Below are positions 53,693 through 64,000 of a stretch of DNA of 64,000 bases, piece by piece; position 1 is the first letter of the stretch, and each line of letters starts with the position of its first letter. The notes below the pieces were generated by a model. The model was given only the letters and a program-made list of their open reading frames with translations, was not told the origin of the DNA and did no database searches. Origin of the DNA: Rhopalosiphum padi (taxonomy: Eukaryota > Arthropoda > Insecta > Hemiptera > Aphididae); contig NC_083600.1 of assembly GCF_020882245.1 (NCBI RefSeq), forward strand, positions 7,998,001-8,062,000, read 5' to 3'. Made by a program: the position numbers and the translations under genes.

Positions 53693-54380
53693 CGTAACGA
53701 TTATAATATTATGTCGCGTTTTTTTTTTTTTTAACATAGGTACACTGGTACACGTTTTATTATACCTACTATGTTTGTACTATAATTTAATATGATTTTT
53801 TTTAAACACTAAATGCGTTTAATAACATCAAAGATTCATCAATATAAAATGAAATTGTATAATATTTTAAACGTTAACCACCTCAAATGTGTTTAAAAAA
53901 TTAAGAATTGATTTCGATGCCACAAGTCATTCTGTAATTCATTGTAACGCATTTTTCTCTCCTTATGAAATTCTCATTACATCAAACGTCTTTTTATTTT
54001 ATATAGATTTAATGTAATACGTTATTATGGATAATATTATTATTATATAATTGAGCGACATGACATGAAAATCAATCAAATTGAAACATATTACCTATTT
54101 ACCTAATGCTTAGGTTTTAGGGTATTGAATTTTAATTTTAAGATTATTTATTAATTAATTATTATATATTGTGCTGTCAAAAAAAATATCTACTTAAGCA
54201 TTGACCTGTCAAGTAGACAACATTACGTGTCTTGCCCACCCCAAGAATATTAAGCTTAGCAAGTGCCAATAATATTGTATAAAAATTAAGCATATTTTAT
54301 GTAATGAAATTTTAACTAAATATACTGGTCAAACGATTTTTAGATACTTATATTTGTCATAATTTAATATCATACCTGCT

Positions 54381-54401
54381 AATAAATTTGCAGCAAATAA
54401 A
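54381..54401 (+). terminator. Candidate poly(A) signals of the Kazal gene
   Basis: AATAAA at 54,381 and again at 54,396 are the first such hexamers after the stop codon on the plus strand. They lie about 40-55 bp from the oppositely oriented signal of METTL3. Confidence 0.4.
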
Positions 54402-54437
54402 TCATAGTAAAATAAAACAACTGAAAACTGATATTTG

Positions 54438-54443
54438 TTTTAT
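54438..54443 (-). terminator. Candidate poly(A) signal of METTL3
   Basis: TTTATT on the plus strand, read as AATAAA on the minus strand, 65 bp after the METTL3 stop codon, a normal distance for a short 3' UTR. Confidence 0.5.
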
Positions 54444-54507
54444 TACAAATTGTTACAACATTTAATGGATTCATACAACAGCAAAAACAATAATAATATA
54501 ATCTAAC

Positions 54508-54626
54508 TCATGTATTCCTCTTTAATGTCGTCAAACAATTCCCAGATGGGTATGCTTTTCTAAATTTTGTTATGAGATCTTGATCAGTTAGCCTTATACC
54601 TTCTACCTGGTTTCCAAGTGTTTATC
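54508..54626 (-). CDS. METTL3 exon 11: C-terminus, with one extra base
   Basis: Acceptor TTATGCAG, phase 2. The raw frame breaks at GATAAACACTT (plus T 54,621-54,623); skipping one base gives ITLGNQVEGIRLTDQDLITK and FRKAYPSGNCL, ending at a TGA at 54,510-54,508. Confidence 0.9.
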
Positions 54627-57600
54627 CTGCATAAAACATTTCAATTACAATCGATGGCAACGATAGCAAAGTATAAACTTACCAGTTGGGTTGAATATTA
54701 TGAGATCGTCCAAATAACTCAATTTTCCTAGTAAAGGGCGACAATCGTTCTATAATACCATATATTTCATCTGGTTTATGGACTAGTGTCTCGCACTTCG
54801 GCAACTATCACATCGCAATCCAAACCACAGTTCAAACTGGATGGGTTGCCTTTCTTGCCCACCTAAAAATATACACAAGTGTTTCATTTAATTGTCATCA
54901 CTAGATCTAGGACAAACAACATTCTAGTTTATAAATATTATTAAATAACTCACCAAACAATGTTCTTTGCCGTGATTCAGCCAGTGACCTGTTCGGCCCG
55001 GTCCTTATAATCCTTTGTAATTGGTTGGTTTTTACCCAAATTATTTCGTCTACTCGTTCATAACCCCATAATTTTAGACATTCTCTACCGAGCTCCATGG
55101 CTCTATAAACAATAGATGCTATTACAATGATAATAATAATTTAATACAATTTATGCAATTATCATGTGCTAAGCCTACCGTCCAGTGACCCATAAAAATA
55201 TAAGTCCTTCATCCTGCAATTGTGGAATACCCAACCGCCGCATTTCATCATCAGATAATGTGCCATAAGGAAGTTCCATATGAATATCCCATGGTGGATC
55301 AGCCATAATTACGGCAAATTTTCCTGGATTACACAACATTTATGAAAATTAAAAATATTACATAATAAATTAGACAAATAGGCCTTTAATAACTGAATTT
55401 TGATTTGTTGCTCACCTAAAAAAGTGAAATCCATAAACCTCAAATCACACTGAATCCACTGACATGGTAACAATTCAGACTTATCATTAATTAATTCTTT
55501 TTTTGGTGGAAAACTATTAAGAGCGTTTACTAAATTCACTTTACTAGTTACACCGTCAACTGCATAGTGAACATATCTAAAACAAGTAAATAGCTCAATT
55601 TTACAAAAATAAAAAAAAATCTAAACTGAATGATAAACTCAAAAGTCAAAATCACCTTTTATTAATCTATCGGGAAAAACTAAAATGGAACAAAGATAAT
55701 ACTAAAAACATTAATCTGCTCAACTCAAGAAAATAAATGATTTAAATGATAAAAACTCTCTTAACAGTTTGGGGAAAGCCCCACACATGATTTCAAATAA
55801 TAGGCCATCTGTGATAAGTCATCACAATATTCGCTTACATAGACAATTATTATAAAACCAGTACCATACAATTTTAACAACATCCGATATAACTTAATAG
55901 TATAACTAATTTATTAATACAAAAGCCAAATCAAATTATCTATGTTTCGTTCTTAGTTTTTGGATAACTACTCAAAGTACTACAAAGTAACTAAGTATAG
56001 AACTAAAATATGTGTAACTAAATTTAAAATTAGTTTAAGTTATTTATAATGTATTATTCTCTAATAAGCTGTAGTGTCGTCTGACAAAAATATAAACACA
56101 TGATTGTAATTTGCCAACTTTACTAACAAGCGTATTCATAATATGAAATAGCAGGATTTATAGTTGTCTTCAAATTATTAATTATAAATATAACTAAATA
56201 CAATATATTGATACTTACTTACAAGTATCCATGTGAAAACAAGTGTTTAGAAAAGAACAATCACCTAAAGTTTCATCAGTATGCATTTGGATAATTTTTT
56301 TAAAATGAAGCTTTTTACAAACATGCCCCTCCATGCAATCTGATCGAGTACCGTGTGGACAAAATTCCATAACATGCGTTCCTTTTTATAAAAAAAATAT
56401 ACATTATTATTGATTATTTATGTCATAATACTTATATTTACCTCCTTTAGACCGAAACTTTTTCACATAAAGATTTTTCTTTAACTGTTTGTTTGGTAAG
56501 CAGTTCCATTATTTCTTCACTGACTTTTTTTATTTCTTTTTCTCTAATCGAAGGCATTGAAATAAGGGACTAAACCAGCATATTATAAACAACATTTTGA
56601 TTACATATAAGAATTGTACATACAATCTTATAAATCACATTTGGAACAAGTATAGTTTACCAATTCTCTCGAGAAATTAAAATAAAATTGCTTAAACTTA
56701 TGTATTTTATTGCATCGATTTAAGATAATACAATTAGAAATTGTCGCTTAAATTTAATTTTGACTATGTATAATAATATAAATAACAATGGTTGCATGCA
56801 AAAAAAAAATGATAGATTGTGGAGAATTTAATAGTATCATAATTATTCAAAACTAGAAACCATCATAAAATGAAACATTTTCTCAATTTAATTTATTTAA
56901 ATATAACCCAAAAAAAGAAATTTATTTAATAGGATTTACACCAAATAAAGTTAAATTAAGTTAAAACTCTAAAGTTACTATATGATTTAATACAATATCA
57001 ATAGACAGTGATATTGCTCATTAGCAGTCTGCACAGTCATGTAAAAAGAATCTATGGATAATTTTCATTTTTCGTTATAAATTTCAAATAATTATAACAT
57101 CAAAATGACGTCTGAGTAACAATTTCTAATTTCACTATCATTCTAATGTCGGTAAAAAAACACCAGTTCCAGCAACTTTTTTTTAAATTATCAAAGTGCA
57201 TGGTAAACTAAATTTGCCTTACATTCTAGTATTCTACTCACCATTATATCATCATCAGACTCATCAGACTTTTTATGATCAATTGACAACTTTGGTACTT
57301 TTGAATTTTTTAAACATTCATCAATTTCTTCATCTGAAAATAGTTCAAATGTTTAAATTAATAGTAATCCGTTATGAATTTATGATACTATATACATAAC
57401 AATGGTGTTAATTACATTCAAGCCGTTTGATTTTATCTTCTATCAGCAAGCGAGATTTTTCAAGATGCAAGTTTGAATCAATCTCTGATGATAAACTATT
57501 AGTCATTGCAAGTAATTTTGCATGTTCGGCTGTTAATATTTTCAAACCTTGCTGGCCATCAATTGTAATATTTTTTAAACTAAACAAATAATAACATGAG

Positions 57601-58074
57601 ACATTGTAAAAGTTATCAATTGTAACGAGAATACCTTATAAGATTTTGTGCAGCAAATTTGTACAGCAAATTAACAACAGATGAATGTGATATGTAGGTA
57701 GACTCTTTTTTCAAAAGATCAGTCACTAATTGATGAGATGTGATCGGGAGATTAACTGATAGATCAACAAGTATTTCAAGTAATACACGTTCACCGCCTA
57801 CTTTGCTCCAATCAAAATCTGATTCGTTTTCTGCATTACTCGTACTCGGTGCTAAAGATTCCCCTGTAACATATGTGATTATTTTAAAACACCATCACTG
57901 GACCACTAACGTTGATGTATGAAGGTATTATTGTAGGCGTCACTTACTTGGAACAATTTTATCAGGCGTTTCATTTAGAATAACCTGCCGTTCGATTTTT
58001 CTCTTCTGAAGTTTTTCCCGCAGCGAATTTCGTTTGCTTTTCACAGCTTGAATTTCTTGCCAGGCATCCGACAT
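54508..58074 (-). CDS. METTL3/IME4, mRNA N6-adenosine methyltransferase catalytic subunit, eleven exons
   Basis: Gene span. Exons (minus strand) 58074-57948, 57863-57635, 57579-57416, 57333-57242, 56569-56442, 56381-56219, 55576-55416, 55323-55179, 55102-54954, 54862-54683 and 54626-54508 encode about 550 residues when four extra bases are discounted; METTL3 proteins are usually 550-610. The N-terminus MSDAWQEIQAVKSKRNSLRE matches the leader helix known in METTL3 to bind WTAP. Two CCCH fingers use C254, C262, C268, H272 and C288, C294, C300, H304. The MT-A70 domain carries DPPW at 363-366, KTNQLQRIIRTG, and the SAM-contact segment HNIQPNWITLGNQ. In known complexes it pairs with METTL14 in the nucleus and methylates adenosine in RRACH contexts. 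Exons 5, 9, 10 and 11 contain single-base insertions that break the raw frame. Confidence 0.95.
54683..54862 (-). CDS. METTL3 exon 10, with one extra base
   Basis: Acceptor ATTTTTAG, donor TG|GTAAGT. Encodes VGKKGNPSSLNCGLDCDVIV and AEVRDTS, then breaks at AGTCCAT (GG at plus 54,780-54,781). Skipping one base gives HKPDEIYGIIERLSPFTRKI and ELFGRSHNIQPNW. Confidence 0.92.
54954..55102 (-). CDS. METTL3 exon 9, with one extra base
   Basis: Acceptor TTTATAG, donor TTG|GTGAGT. Encodes MELGRECLKLWGYERVDEII and WVKTNQLQRIIRTG; the frame then breaks at CGGGCCGAAC (plus 54,994-55,000). Skipping one base gives RTGHWLNHGKEHCL, which is invariant in the family. Confidence 0.92.
55179..55323 (-). CDS. 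METTL3 exon 8: catalytic DPPW
   Basis: Acceptor GTAATCCAG, donor CG|GTAGGC. Encodes KFAVIMADPPWDIHMELPYG and RRLGIPQLQDEGLIFLWVTG, containing the DPPW active-site motif. Intact. Confidence 0.97.
55416..55576 (-). CDS. METTL3 exon 7
   Basis: Acceptor TTGTTTTAG, donor G|GTGAGC. Encodes YVHYAVDG and the strongly conserved LPCQWIQCDLRFMDFTFLG that opens the MT-A70 methyltransferase fold. Intact. Confidence 0.95.
56219..56381 (-). CDS. METTL3 exon 6: CCCH zinc fingers
   Basis: Acceptor ATAAAAAG, donor AA|GTAAGT. Encodes EFCPHGTRSDCMEGHVCKKL, then H and the second finger CSFLNTCFHMDTC. The first finger spacing is C-x7-C-x5-C-x3-H, with a shorter middle gap than in vertebrate METTL3. Intact. Confidence 0.95.
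56442..56569 (-). CDS. METTL3 exon 5, with one extra base
   Basis: Acceptor TGGTTTAG, donor G|GTAAAT. Encodes SLISMPSIREKEIKKVSEEI and MELLTKQTVKEKSL, both conserved in the family. The frame then reaches a stop because of one extra base in the five-A run (plus strand T 56,459-56,463); skipping it gives EKFRSKGG and restores phase with exon 6. Confidence 0.88.
57242..57333 (-). CDS. METTL3 exon 4: acidic linker
   Basis: Acceptor TATTTTCAG, donor ATG|GTGAGT. Encodes an acidic stretch ending KKSDESDDDIM. Intact, phase 1 in and 0 out. Confidence 0.88.
57416..57579 (-). CDS. METTL3 exon 3
   Basis: Acceptor TTTGTTTAG, donor T|GTAATT, phase 2 in and 1 out. Encodes a helical, charged region (EKSRLLIEDKIKRLE) ahead of the zinc fingers. 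Intact. Confidence 0.88.
57635..57863 (-). CDS. METTL3 exon 2
   Basis: Acceptor TGTTACAG, donor AG|GTATTC. Encodes a serine/acidic linker and the helical segment RVLLEILVDLSVNLPITSHQ, ending SVVNLLYKFAAQNLIR, matching the N-terminal helical region of the family. Intact. Confidence 0.92.
57948..58074 (-). CDS. METTL3 exon 1: start and leader helix
   Basis: ATG at 58,074, followed by a basic amphipathic helix (residues 12-30 rich in K and R). Donor A|GTAAGT, phase 1. The N-terminal residues MSDxW and SLREKLQ are conserved in METTL3, which fixes this start. Confidence 0.93.
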
Positions 58075-59560
58075 GATTGAATCATTTAAATCGTAATCAC
58101 AACCAAAATTATTGAATCAACAACAGTCTACCGCAAAGGAAAAATTAATTTGTATTAATATATAATATCATATTACTAATATGTAAACATAAATAAAAAA
58201 CATAGGTACATTATCATAATGTTATTGTACACACCGTATAAACGAGTACATTTAGTTTTAGTAAACGATTTTTATTTTAAATCGAGTATTTTTATTTCAC
58301 ATCGTTTATTCAGTTTTAACGATAAAGAAACACTAACAGATCATGTTTTAAAATAATAGTCGGATTTATATAATAATTAATAGTAAAATACTCAAGTACT
58401 AAAGTGAATAAAATAAACGTTGAATTTTGAATTCTACTCAAAATATTATTTTGTGATTACACCAAAAAAGTAAACAACAAATTCCACACTAAAGTACAGA
58501 ACCGGACTTGGTCGGATCTTCCCAGTGATAAGCGGATAAAGATACAGATGATAAGCGTAATCAAGGAAATGTATTCCAACCGGCAACCACAGAATAAATA
58601 GATTTATTGTCTATTTATCTGTGTTCCAACTTTTCTTCCAACGTTTTTATATTTATTTCAGTTACAAATTACAATCACCGACTAAATGTCTGGACCATTG
58701 TACTACAAGTACCTACTATAAAATGGAAGTTACAATTTTGAATTATTTTTATTCATTATATCGTATAATTGTATAAACTATTTGATTATTAAAAATTAAT
58801 TTTCATAATTTATATACATTGTCGTCGGTGTTGTATTTTTTAATAATTAATAGGGTTTCGCACAATTTTGGTCTGTGGTCACGGCTATAGTACTATTATA
58901 GTTACCAATAGACTATAAATATGATATTTTAACTATTTTTGAAACATATTATATAATACACGTATACCGTTTAAAGTGTTTAAACTACAACTCGATACTC
59001 ATAACAGTCATAACTCTACATGCACCCTGCACGAGTCTTCTGCTGAAGTATTAACGATTATATATTAGTCGTTATAATTCAGAAACGATTGATTTAAATA
59101 TTCGACAATACGGAAAAATAAACAATTTTTAACTTCATTAATTTTATAATAATGAAAATAATATCATTGAGAGTGTAGGTTTATTTAAGGAATTGGCCTT
59201 TAGGAAAAACAAAAAAAAAACATGTCACTGACAGCCTGACACAGTAGCTCACGTGGCATTGTGTCATTGTATATTAAAAACAACGAAACAAATTAAAAAA
59301 TATAAATAAATATATATATATATATCATTGAAAATATGGCTGAATAAGAAACACAATTTTAATGATAACAAATAAAATAACGAAACGTAAAATAAAAAGT
59401 GATTTTTTTAAAAAAGAAAAATGATTTAAAAAATGGTAAAAAAAAAGTGCATTGGATAGACAACGCAATAAACGAGGACGGAATATACAAGAAAATAATA
59501 ATAATAATAATAATAATATATAAGACATTGTGAAAAAGGTGCAATACATAATATATACTA
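58075..59560. other. METTL3 upstream region, no further gene seen
   Basis: Immediate 5' flank of METTL3, presumably its leader and promoter, but without a clear TATA box or TCAGT initiator in the expected place. Further out it is AT-rich, with a TA tract near 59,312-59,326 and an (AAT)n tract at 59,494-59,518. Confidence 0.45.
59494..59518. repeat. (AAT)n microsatellite
   Basis: Uninterrupted AAT trinucleotides. Confidence 0.88.
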
Positions 59561-59569
59561 ACCAGTAAC

Positions 59570-59720
59570 CATATGGGCCAGTAGGCCACTGCCCACGACT
59601 GCAGGTCACCTCTTTGCAATATTGTCGCGGACGATCACTGACACGTTTGATCGGGCGCGCGGCGCGACGACCATTACGGGATGGTTGACGGCCATTGTAA
59701 CACTTGTTATAAAATATTAA
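59570..59720 (-). other. GC-rich possible first exon, unclassified
   Basis: A sharply bounded GC-richer patch. On the minus strand, ACAATGGCC is a favourable start context, and an initiator-like TTCAGTG lies about 40 bases before it. One frame from this ATG reads MAVNHPVMVVAPRARS and stops after 29 codons; another frame, open over the whole patch, reads CKEVTCSRGQWPTGPYGYW and ends near a possible donor G|GTTAGT. I recognise neither product and could not find a partner exon in the window. Confidence 0.2.
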
Positions 59721-60433
59721 ACACTGAAAACGTGTTAAGAGTTTAAGACAGAACAAACTGGCAGCAAACGATTAAACTTGGAGTGGCCAGCAAATACTGT
59801 GTCATTTCAACACACTTATGTAGACGGTATATATAGTGTACACGGACTACAGATTTTAATTTGCGCTCCAAAACACTATAACGAAATACATTTTTTAGAG
59901 GAAATAAAAAGAATAATGTCTCCTAATGATAATTGCCATTCCGGGTGCGAGCAAATATTATGTTTTTAAGTATGACCGGCTCCGGTATATGGTACCTATA
60001 CTACAGTGGTATCAATGTTCAATAGATATTGGTTTTTTGGTCAATGGGTTTTCTATACGTTTTTGTGTACGTAAACCTTGTTGATGTAACCCAGTAACGT
60101 GCAGAATGTGCTATGTGTATACAGGAAATTTATTTTTTATATATGGGTATTGACAATTATTTATGTATATTGTACACTTTATATTGTCAACACGTGTTAA
60201 CAATCGACATTCCAGATGCGAGCGAAAATTATTTCTTAATAATATATAATAGACGGTCGATATAATATTGATGACTCGTATATATACCTAAACACCTATT
60301 GAAATAATTACTTGTCTAATGATTCGTCCTTCGGAAGGTATTCCTTCCTGCAGTATAATACGTCTGACACTTATACACTATATGTATAATGTCTTACCGG
60401 CGCGTCGACAAAAGTGAGTACCTAGATACTTGT

Positions 60434-60445
60434 CAGGGGCGTACC
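60434..60445. other. Transposon-end-like motif CAGGGGCGTACC
   Basis: This word resembles the terminal CAGGGGCG/CAGTGGCGTA ends common in insect hAT-type elements. Related words occur at 15,576 and near 31,869. No partner end or transposase was identified. Confidence 0.25.
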
Positions 60446-60579
60446 TATTTAGAAATGTCTTATGGAGGAGGCACAAACAAAAAGTTCAAATTTCCGTACA
60501 TGTGGCGTATAGAGTTGTAAAATATCTCATATTATAATAAAAATAAGTATAAAATGCGGTGAATGAGGGGGACACCTCC

Positions 60580-61370
60580 CAAACGACGCGTATACGCGCA
60601 CTCGTAATAGTTCAGAAAGATGCGAAGACATCGTGTGAAACGGACATCGTGTCGTCGCCGGAGCGGAAAATGTGCCGAGAATATACGCACGTGCAGTGAC
60701 CGGGATGGGCCGAATCGTGCATTGGCTGCGCGCGCGGGTCAAACATCGAGACGCCTCGACGTTTGTGTACTTGTGAGATGCAGTCTGCAGATCCGTGACC
60801 GCCGAGAGAAACCCGCAAACGTCATAATATTATATCATATATTATTATCACGACGGGAAGCGGGGTTGCCGGTATAAGACGGATGACCGGAAATACCGTA
60901 CGGCGCGGCTAATATTGGCATACGCGAACGCGAGCAACGACGCGATCCGGATACGGCTGCGATGGTAGCGACGTATATTGACGTGCGGAAACCGTATGGG
61001 GGGCGAATTGCACGGAATAGGATAAATGTCGACTGTGGCCGATCCGACGGTTTCCGGGCACGGTGCAAGTGCGCCGCAGACATCGACACGGCGACCGGAA
61101 GATGCAGACATGACGCAGACGACGACGGGACGACATTATAACATTACCATTATACAGAATATCGCGATGATCTGTGCAGCAGACACTACCTCTTTTACGC
61201 GTTTACATTTCGGCGGCTGAATCACTCCGCCTTCGGTGGCCATTAATACCGCGCAGCACTTTTTCACTATATTTTTCACTGTATAATGTATATTCGTCGT
61301 CACCGTCATCGCGCACAGATTAAACGCGTATACACTATATATTCTTCCGCCCCCACCGTGCATACTATAA
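60580..61370. other. CpG-rich block, possible promoter or exon of a gene beyond the window
   Basis: Dense in CpG words on both strands. At least seven overlapping open frames of 64-87 codons run in opposite directions, all arginine-rich in the way chance frames in GC-rich DNA are. No domain is recognised. Confidence 0.3.
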
Positions 61371-62740
61371 AAAAAAAATAGATTTAAGGGATTTGGGCCT
61401 ATTTATTTTTTCAAAGTCTATAATAATATTATATTGATATTAAATATTTAAAATACATTTTTATAACGAAATAATATAATAAATCGGTGTAATTTATGCG
61501 TCTTGTTCAAGCTGCGTCGTGCTATTCGGTTATTCTGCGCGATTGCTTGGTAACGTATAACATATTAACATGGTGTCATGAATCATGATGACGCGTACGT
61601 TTGGACGTTGTTGGTGTTTGTTTCATCAACGAGATCTTATGATTTCTACAAATTACCTAAGGGCTAAGATTTATAGTTTTTTCGTCTAATATGTGTTTAG
61701 ACGTTTAGTAGATTTAATATAGTACAGATCTGTTTCGCACGACACGCGCAGGGCCCAGCGAATATACATATTTCACGTGCGAGTGGTGTGACAGTTTTAA
61801 TTTGTCTGTGAAAAATGAAGATTTAAGATAATAATATAAGTTCAAAACATCTGCGAGTATATATATATATTATACACGAAATCAAATACGAAAACTAAAT
61901 AGTAAATACTAAATAGTAAAAACGGTTTCGCGGACGAGTGTACCTAATAGTGAAAGCGAATATTATATAATAATTATTATTATATTCCGCTTGGGTCGGA
62001 CGAACGGTAATGACACGGATATAATATAATATAATATTATTATTATCATTATTATAATATAATATACTATTATATACCTTGGATTTACACATATTATACA
62101 ACCAATCGTGCATAAAGAAAAATTGAATCTTAAATACCAATACAAATATAATGTCATTTATCATGTAAGCTGTCTAAATGTCATTTGTCTTTCTGTGGGT
62201 TACTTTTTATATATGTTATATATATATATTGTATAATGTATATGTTATAAAAACGTTTTATGTTTATGTTTAAATGTTTTGTTAGAAATAATTATAGATT
62301 TCCTAATATCATAGTCATTAATACTATTAACTATTATATTACATTAACTATAATAAGCAACTCGAAAAACGTAGTAAAAAAAGGTTAGTTATTCGAATGA
62401 CAACGTATTTATCGGAATTTTTTTACCAATTTTAAAACAACACATGGAAAAGTTTAATTTTATATTCTATTGTATATATGACATCAATAATAATTACGGA
62501 CACCTCGATAAGACTTTCGATTATTATGAAGACGGTAGCCGCAGCGATTCCTGGTGATCTCCGGTCTCAGATCCGGTTCATATGTAAACATTATAAACAT
62601 ATAATAGATATAATGAGCAGCTGGGAACTCGACGACGCTTGCTGCACGTAAATAGTTCCATAGTTCCATTACTATTACTATTAGCCCGAACTCTATAATT
62701 GTCTTTCAATATCCGCGAACGATGGACGTCGATTACCTAT
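61371..62740. other. AT-rich sequence, no gene seen
   Basis: Contains TA and ATT tracts and a small direct duplication of CTAAATAGTAAA near 61,896-61,920. No coding or RNA gene recognised. Confidence 0.5.
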
Positions 62741-62749
62741 AGGTACCCG

Positions 62750-63040
62750 TAAAGCCTTGAGGCATTTTCAACAGTCGTCTTAAGGCGGCTTTGTTTGAGT
62801 GCAGCCTGCAAGCGACTGTCATAACTCATGATATTATTTACAAGTTTACGCGTCGCCGCCGATTTCCCAAGTCATTGGTCTGTACTACATTCGGATTAGT
62901 GACCTCCGTATAGTGCGACGAGAAGCATAGCCTCTCTTACGTGCAAATCCGGAAGTTCCCGAAATCCCTGGCCCATCACCTAACAGAGAGTGGGCAACAG
63001 TATCCTACTACGAACGGTAAACACTCGTAAAGTGGTTTAT
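62750..63040. other. Compositionally distinct block, unidentified
   Basis: About 290 bases of markedly higher GC with sharp borders. One plus-strand frame is open from about 62,764 to 62,910, hits a single TAG, and continues open in the same frame to a TAA near 63,030. This may be an old coding remnant, a conserved non-coding element or part of a transposon; I cannot tell which. Confidence 0.3.
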
Positions 63041-64000
63041 GACTGTTAGTGGATTCTATATAAAAAAATTCTTTGCAAAAATATCGTTAAATCAACAATA
63101 ATTAAATATAAAAACAAAATTAATGTTTATCTATTATTTTGGTAAACATGGAATTTACCACATGAACAGCGGAATGGTTAAAAATTCAGAAGGAAAAAAC
63201 GTCGGGAATATAAGAATATCTTATAGAATTTGTTTGAGTAGGTATTTGAACTGTATAACAATGGACAATGGTGGTATAAAAAACAGTCAAACGCTTGTAA
63301 AAAGAAGCCGTATACAATCATTATTAGGAAAAACAATGAACTTTCAACTTGGTTACTAAAGACTATTACTTAGGTAGTCGAATAGAACATATCTTTTGAA
63401 TGTAGAATTCTATAACTGAATCGATTTAATTTACTAAGGAATAAGGATAATGTATAATAGTTTATTTTAGTTATATGAGACATGATTGGTAATATTTACT
63501 ATTTAGACATTTAGTGATTCAAAATTCAAAAACGAAGTAGATACTTGAAAATATAAAAATTAAAATAAATACCTATTTCTTAATCAATCAAATCGGCAAG
63601 CTATTGAATTTTTAGGTTGGTGGACTGGTGGACACATTAAAGTAATGATGTTTGTAGTTTGTACCCAAACTGCAGTTGACAATTAACGTTCTTTGTGCAT
63701 AATATGTGTGCTAAGTTTTCTGATTTGATCCTTTAAAAGGTTAATCTTAGGATTATAGATACATTCCCTACGACTTTTTTTTGCACATAGTTACACTAAA
63801 CTATAATTATTTTAAATTGTTATACTATATGTTGTACAAGTACTTTTGCTCAAAATAAATTCTGAAATGTATAAAAAATTAATTTTTACTTTGGGTTTTG
63901 TTTAAAGTAACACCACTATACCAGTACAGAAAATGTATTTGTCACAAACAAATAAACAGTTAGTTGTTGTAAAATATAAAAGTGTGTCAAGATTTACAGT
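63041..64000. other. AT-rich sequence to window end, no gene seen
   Basis: One 78-codon open frame starts at 63,123, but it has no domain and an AT-driven composition. No splice partners or RNA genes recognised. Confidence 0.5.

Larger units (their letters stand above)
53587..54430 (+). other. 3' untranslated region of the Kazal gene and convergent intergenic gap
   Basis: AT-rich, with an (ATT)n tract at about 53,666-53,692. No AATAAA occurs until 54,381-54,386, with a second at 54,396-54,401, which would give a 3' UTR of about 0.8 kb. Confidence 0.5.

Noticed and set aside
53328..53795. 155-codon plus-strand frame over the end of the Kazal gene
   Set aside because: It is the wrong frame of exon 9 and extends by translating the (ATT)n repeat in the 3' UTR into leucines; the exon 9 frame with the Kazal cysteines is the real one.
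54508..58074. METTL3 as a pseudogene
   Set aside because: All eleven exons, splice sites, catalytic and zinc-finger residues are kept. The only lesions are four one-base insertions in base runs, shared in kind with the neighbouring unrelated gene, so sequence error is the simpler reading.
60620..61220. Arginine-rich frames as a protein gene
   Set aside because: Six or more mutually overlapping frames on both strands, no domain and no splice partner; they are explained by CpG richness.
1..64000. CRISPR arrays, operons, bacterial genes or horizontally acquired genes
   Set aside because: No spaced direct repeats and no intronless bacterial-type gene; both firm genes have ordinary animal exon-intron structure.

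Overview
The window is AT-rich animal nuclear DNA carrying spliced genes with GT-AG introns, dense ATT/TA microsatellites and decayed transposons. The two gene structures and the base composition fit an insect; the recurrent short 'taggtacctat'-type motifs suggest an aphid. That species-level guess is inference, and no database search was possible.

Layout. Positions 1-26.5 kb hold no gene I can support: AT-rich intergenic DNA, a 445-bp fold-back repeat (7.0-7.5 kb), an RNase H-end remnant of a non-LTR retrotransposon (11.8-12.2 kb, minus) and microsatellites. A GC/CpG-rich block at 26.5-27.5 kb is the likely promoter of the first gene. From 27,627 to 53,586 (plus) lies a nine-exon gene for a secreted protein with nine agrin/follistatin-style Kazal domains (about 506 aa). 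Its first intron is 19.9 kb and contains a 2.7-kb 5'-truncated non-LTR retrotransposon with a long open reverse-transcriptase frame (37.3-40.1 kb, sense), a TA-flanked inverted-repeat element (45.9-46.4 kb) and two further CpG-rich blocks.

Tail to tail with it on the minus strand, 58,074 to 54,508, is an eleven-exon METTL3/IME4 gene (about 550 aa), the catalytic subunit of the nuclear mRNA N6-adenosine methyltransferase, with the DPPW motif and two CCCH fingers. The candidate poly(A) signals of the two genes are only about 50 bp apart. From 58.1 kb to the end there is no firm gene: a GC-rich possible exon at 59.6 kb, a CpG-rich block at 60.6-61.4 kb and a compositionally distinct block at 62.7-63.0 kb.

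The most notable observation is that eight single-base insertions, each in a run of identical bases, break the reading frames of both genes on both strands between about 50.98 and 56.46 kb. All splice sites and all flanking exons are intact, and removing one base at each site restores exon phase exactly. This looks like a patch of poorly polished assembly rather than two adjacent pseudogenes. I found no new defence, biosynthetic or regulatory system in this window.
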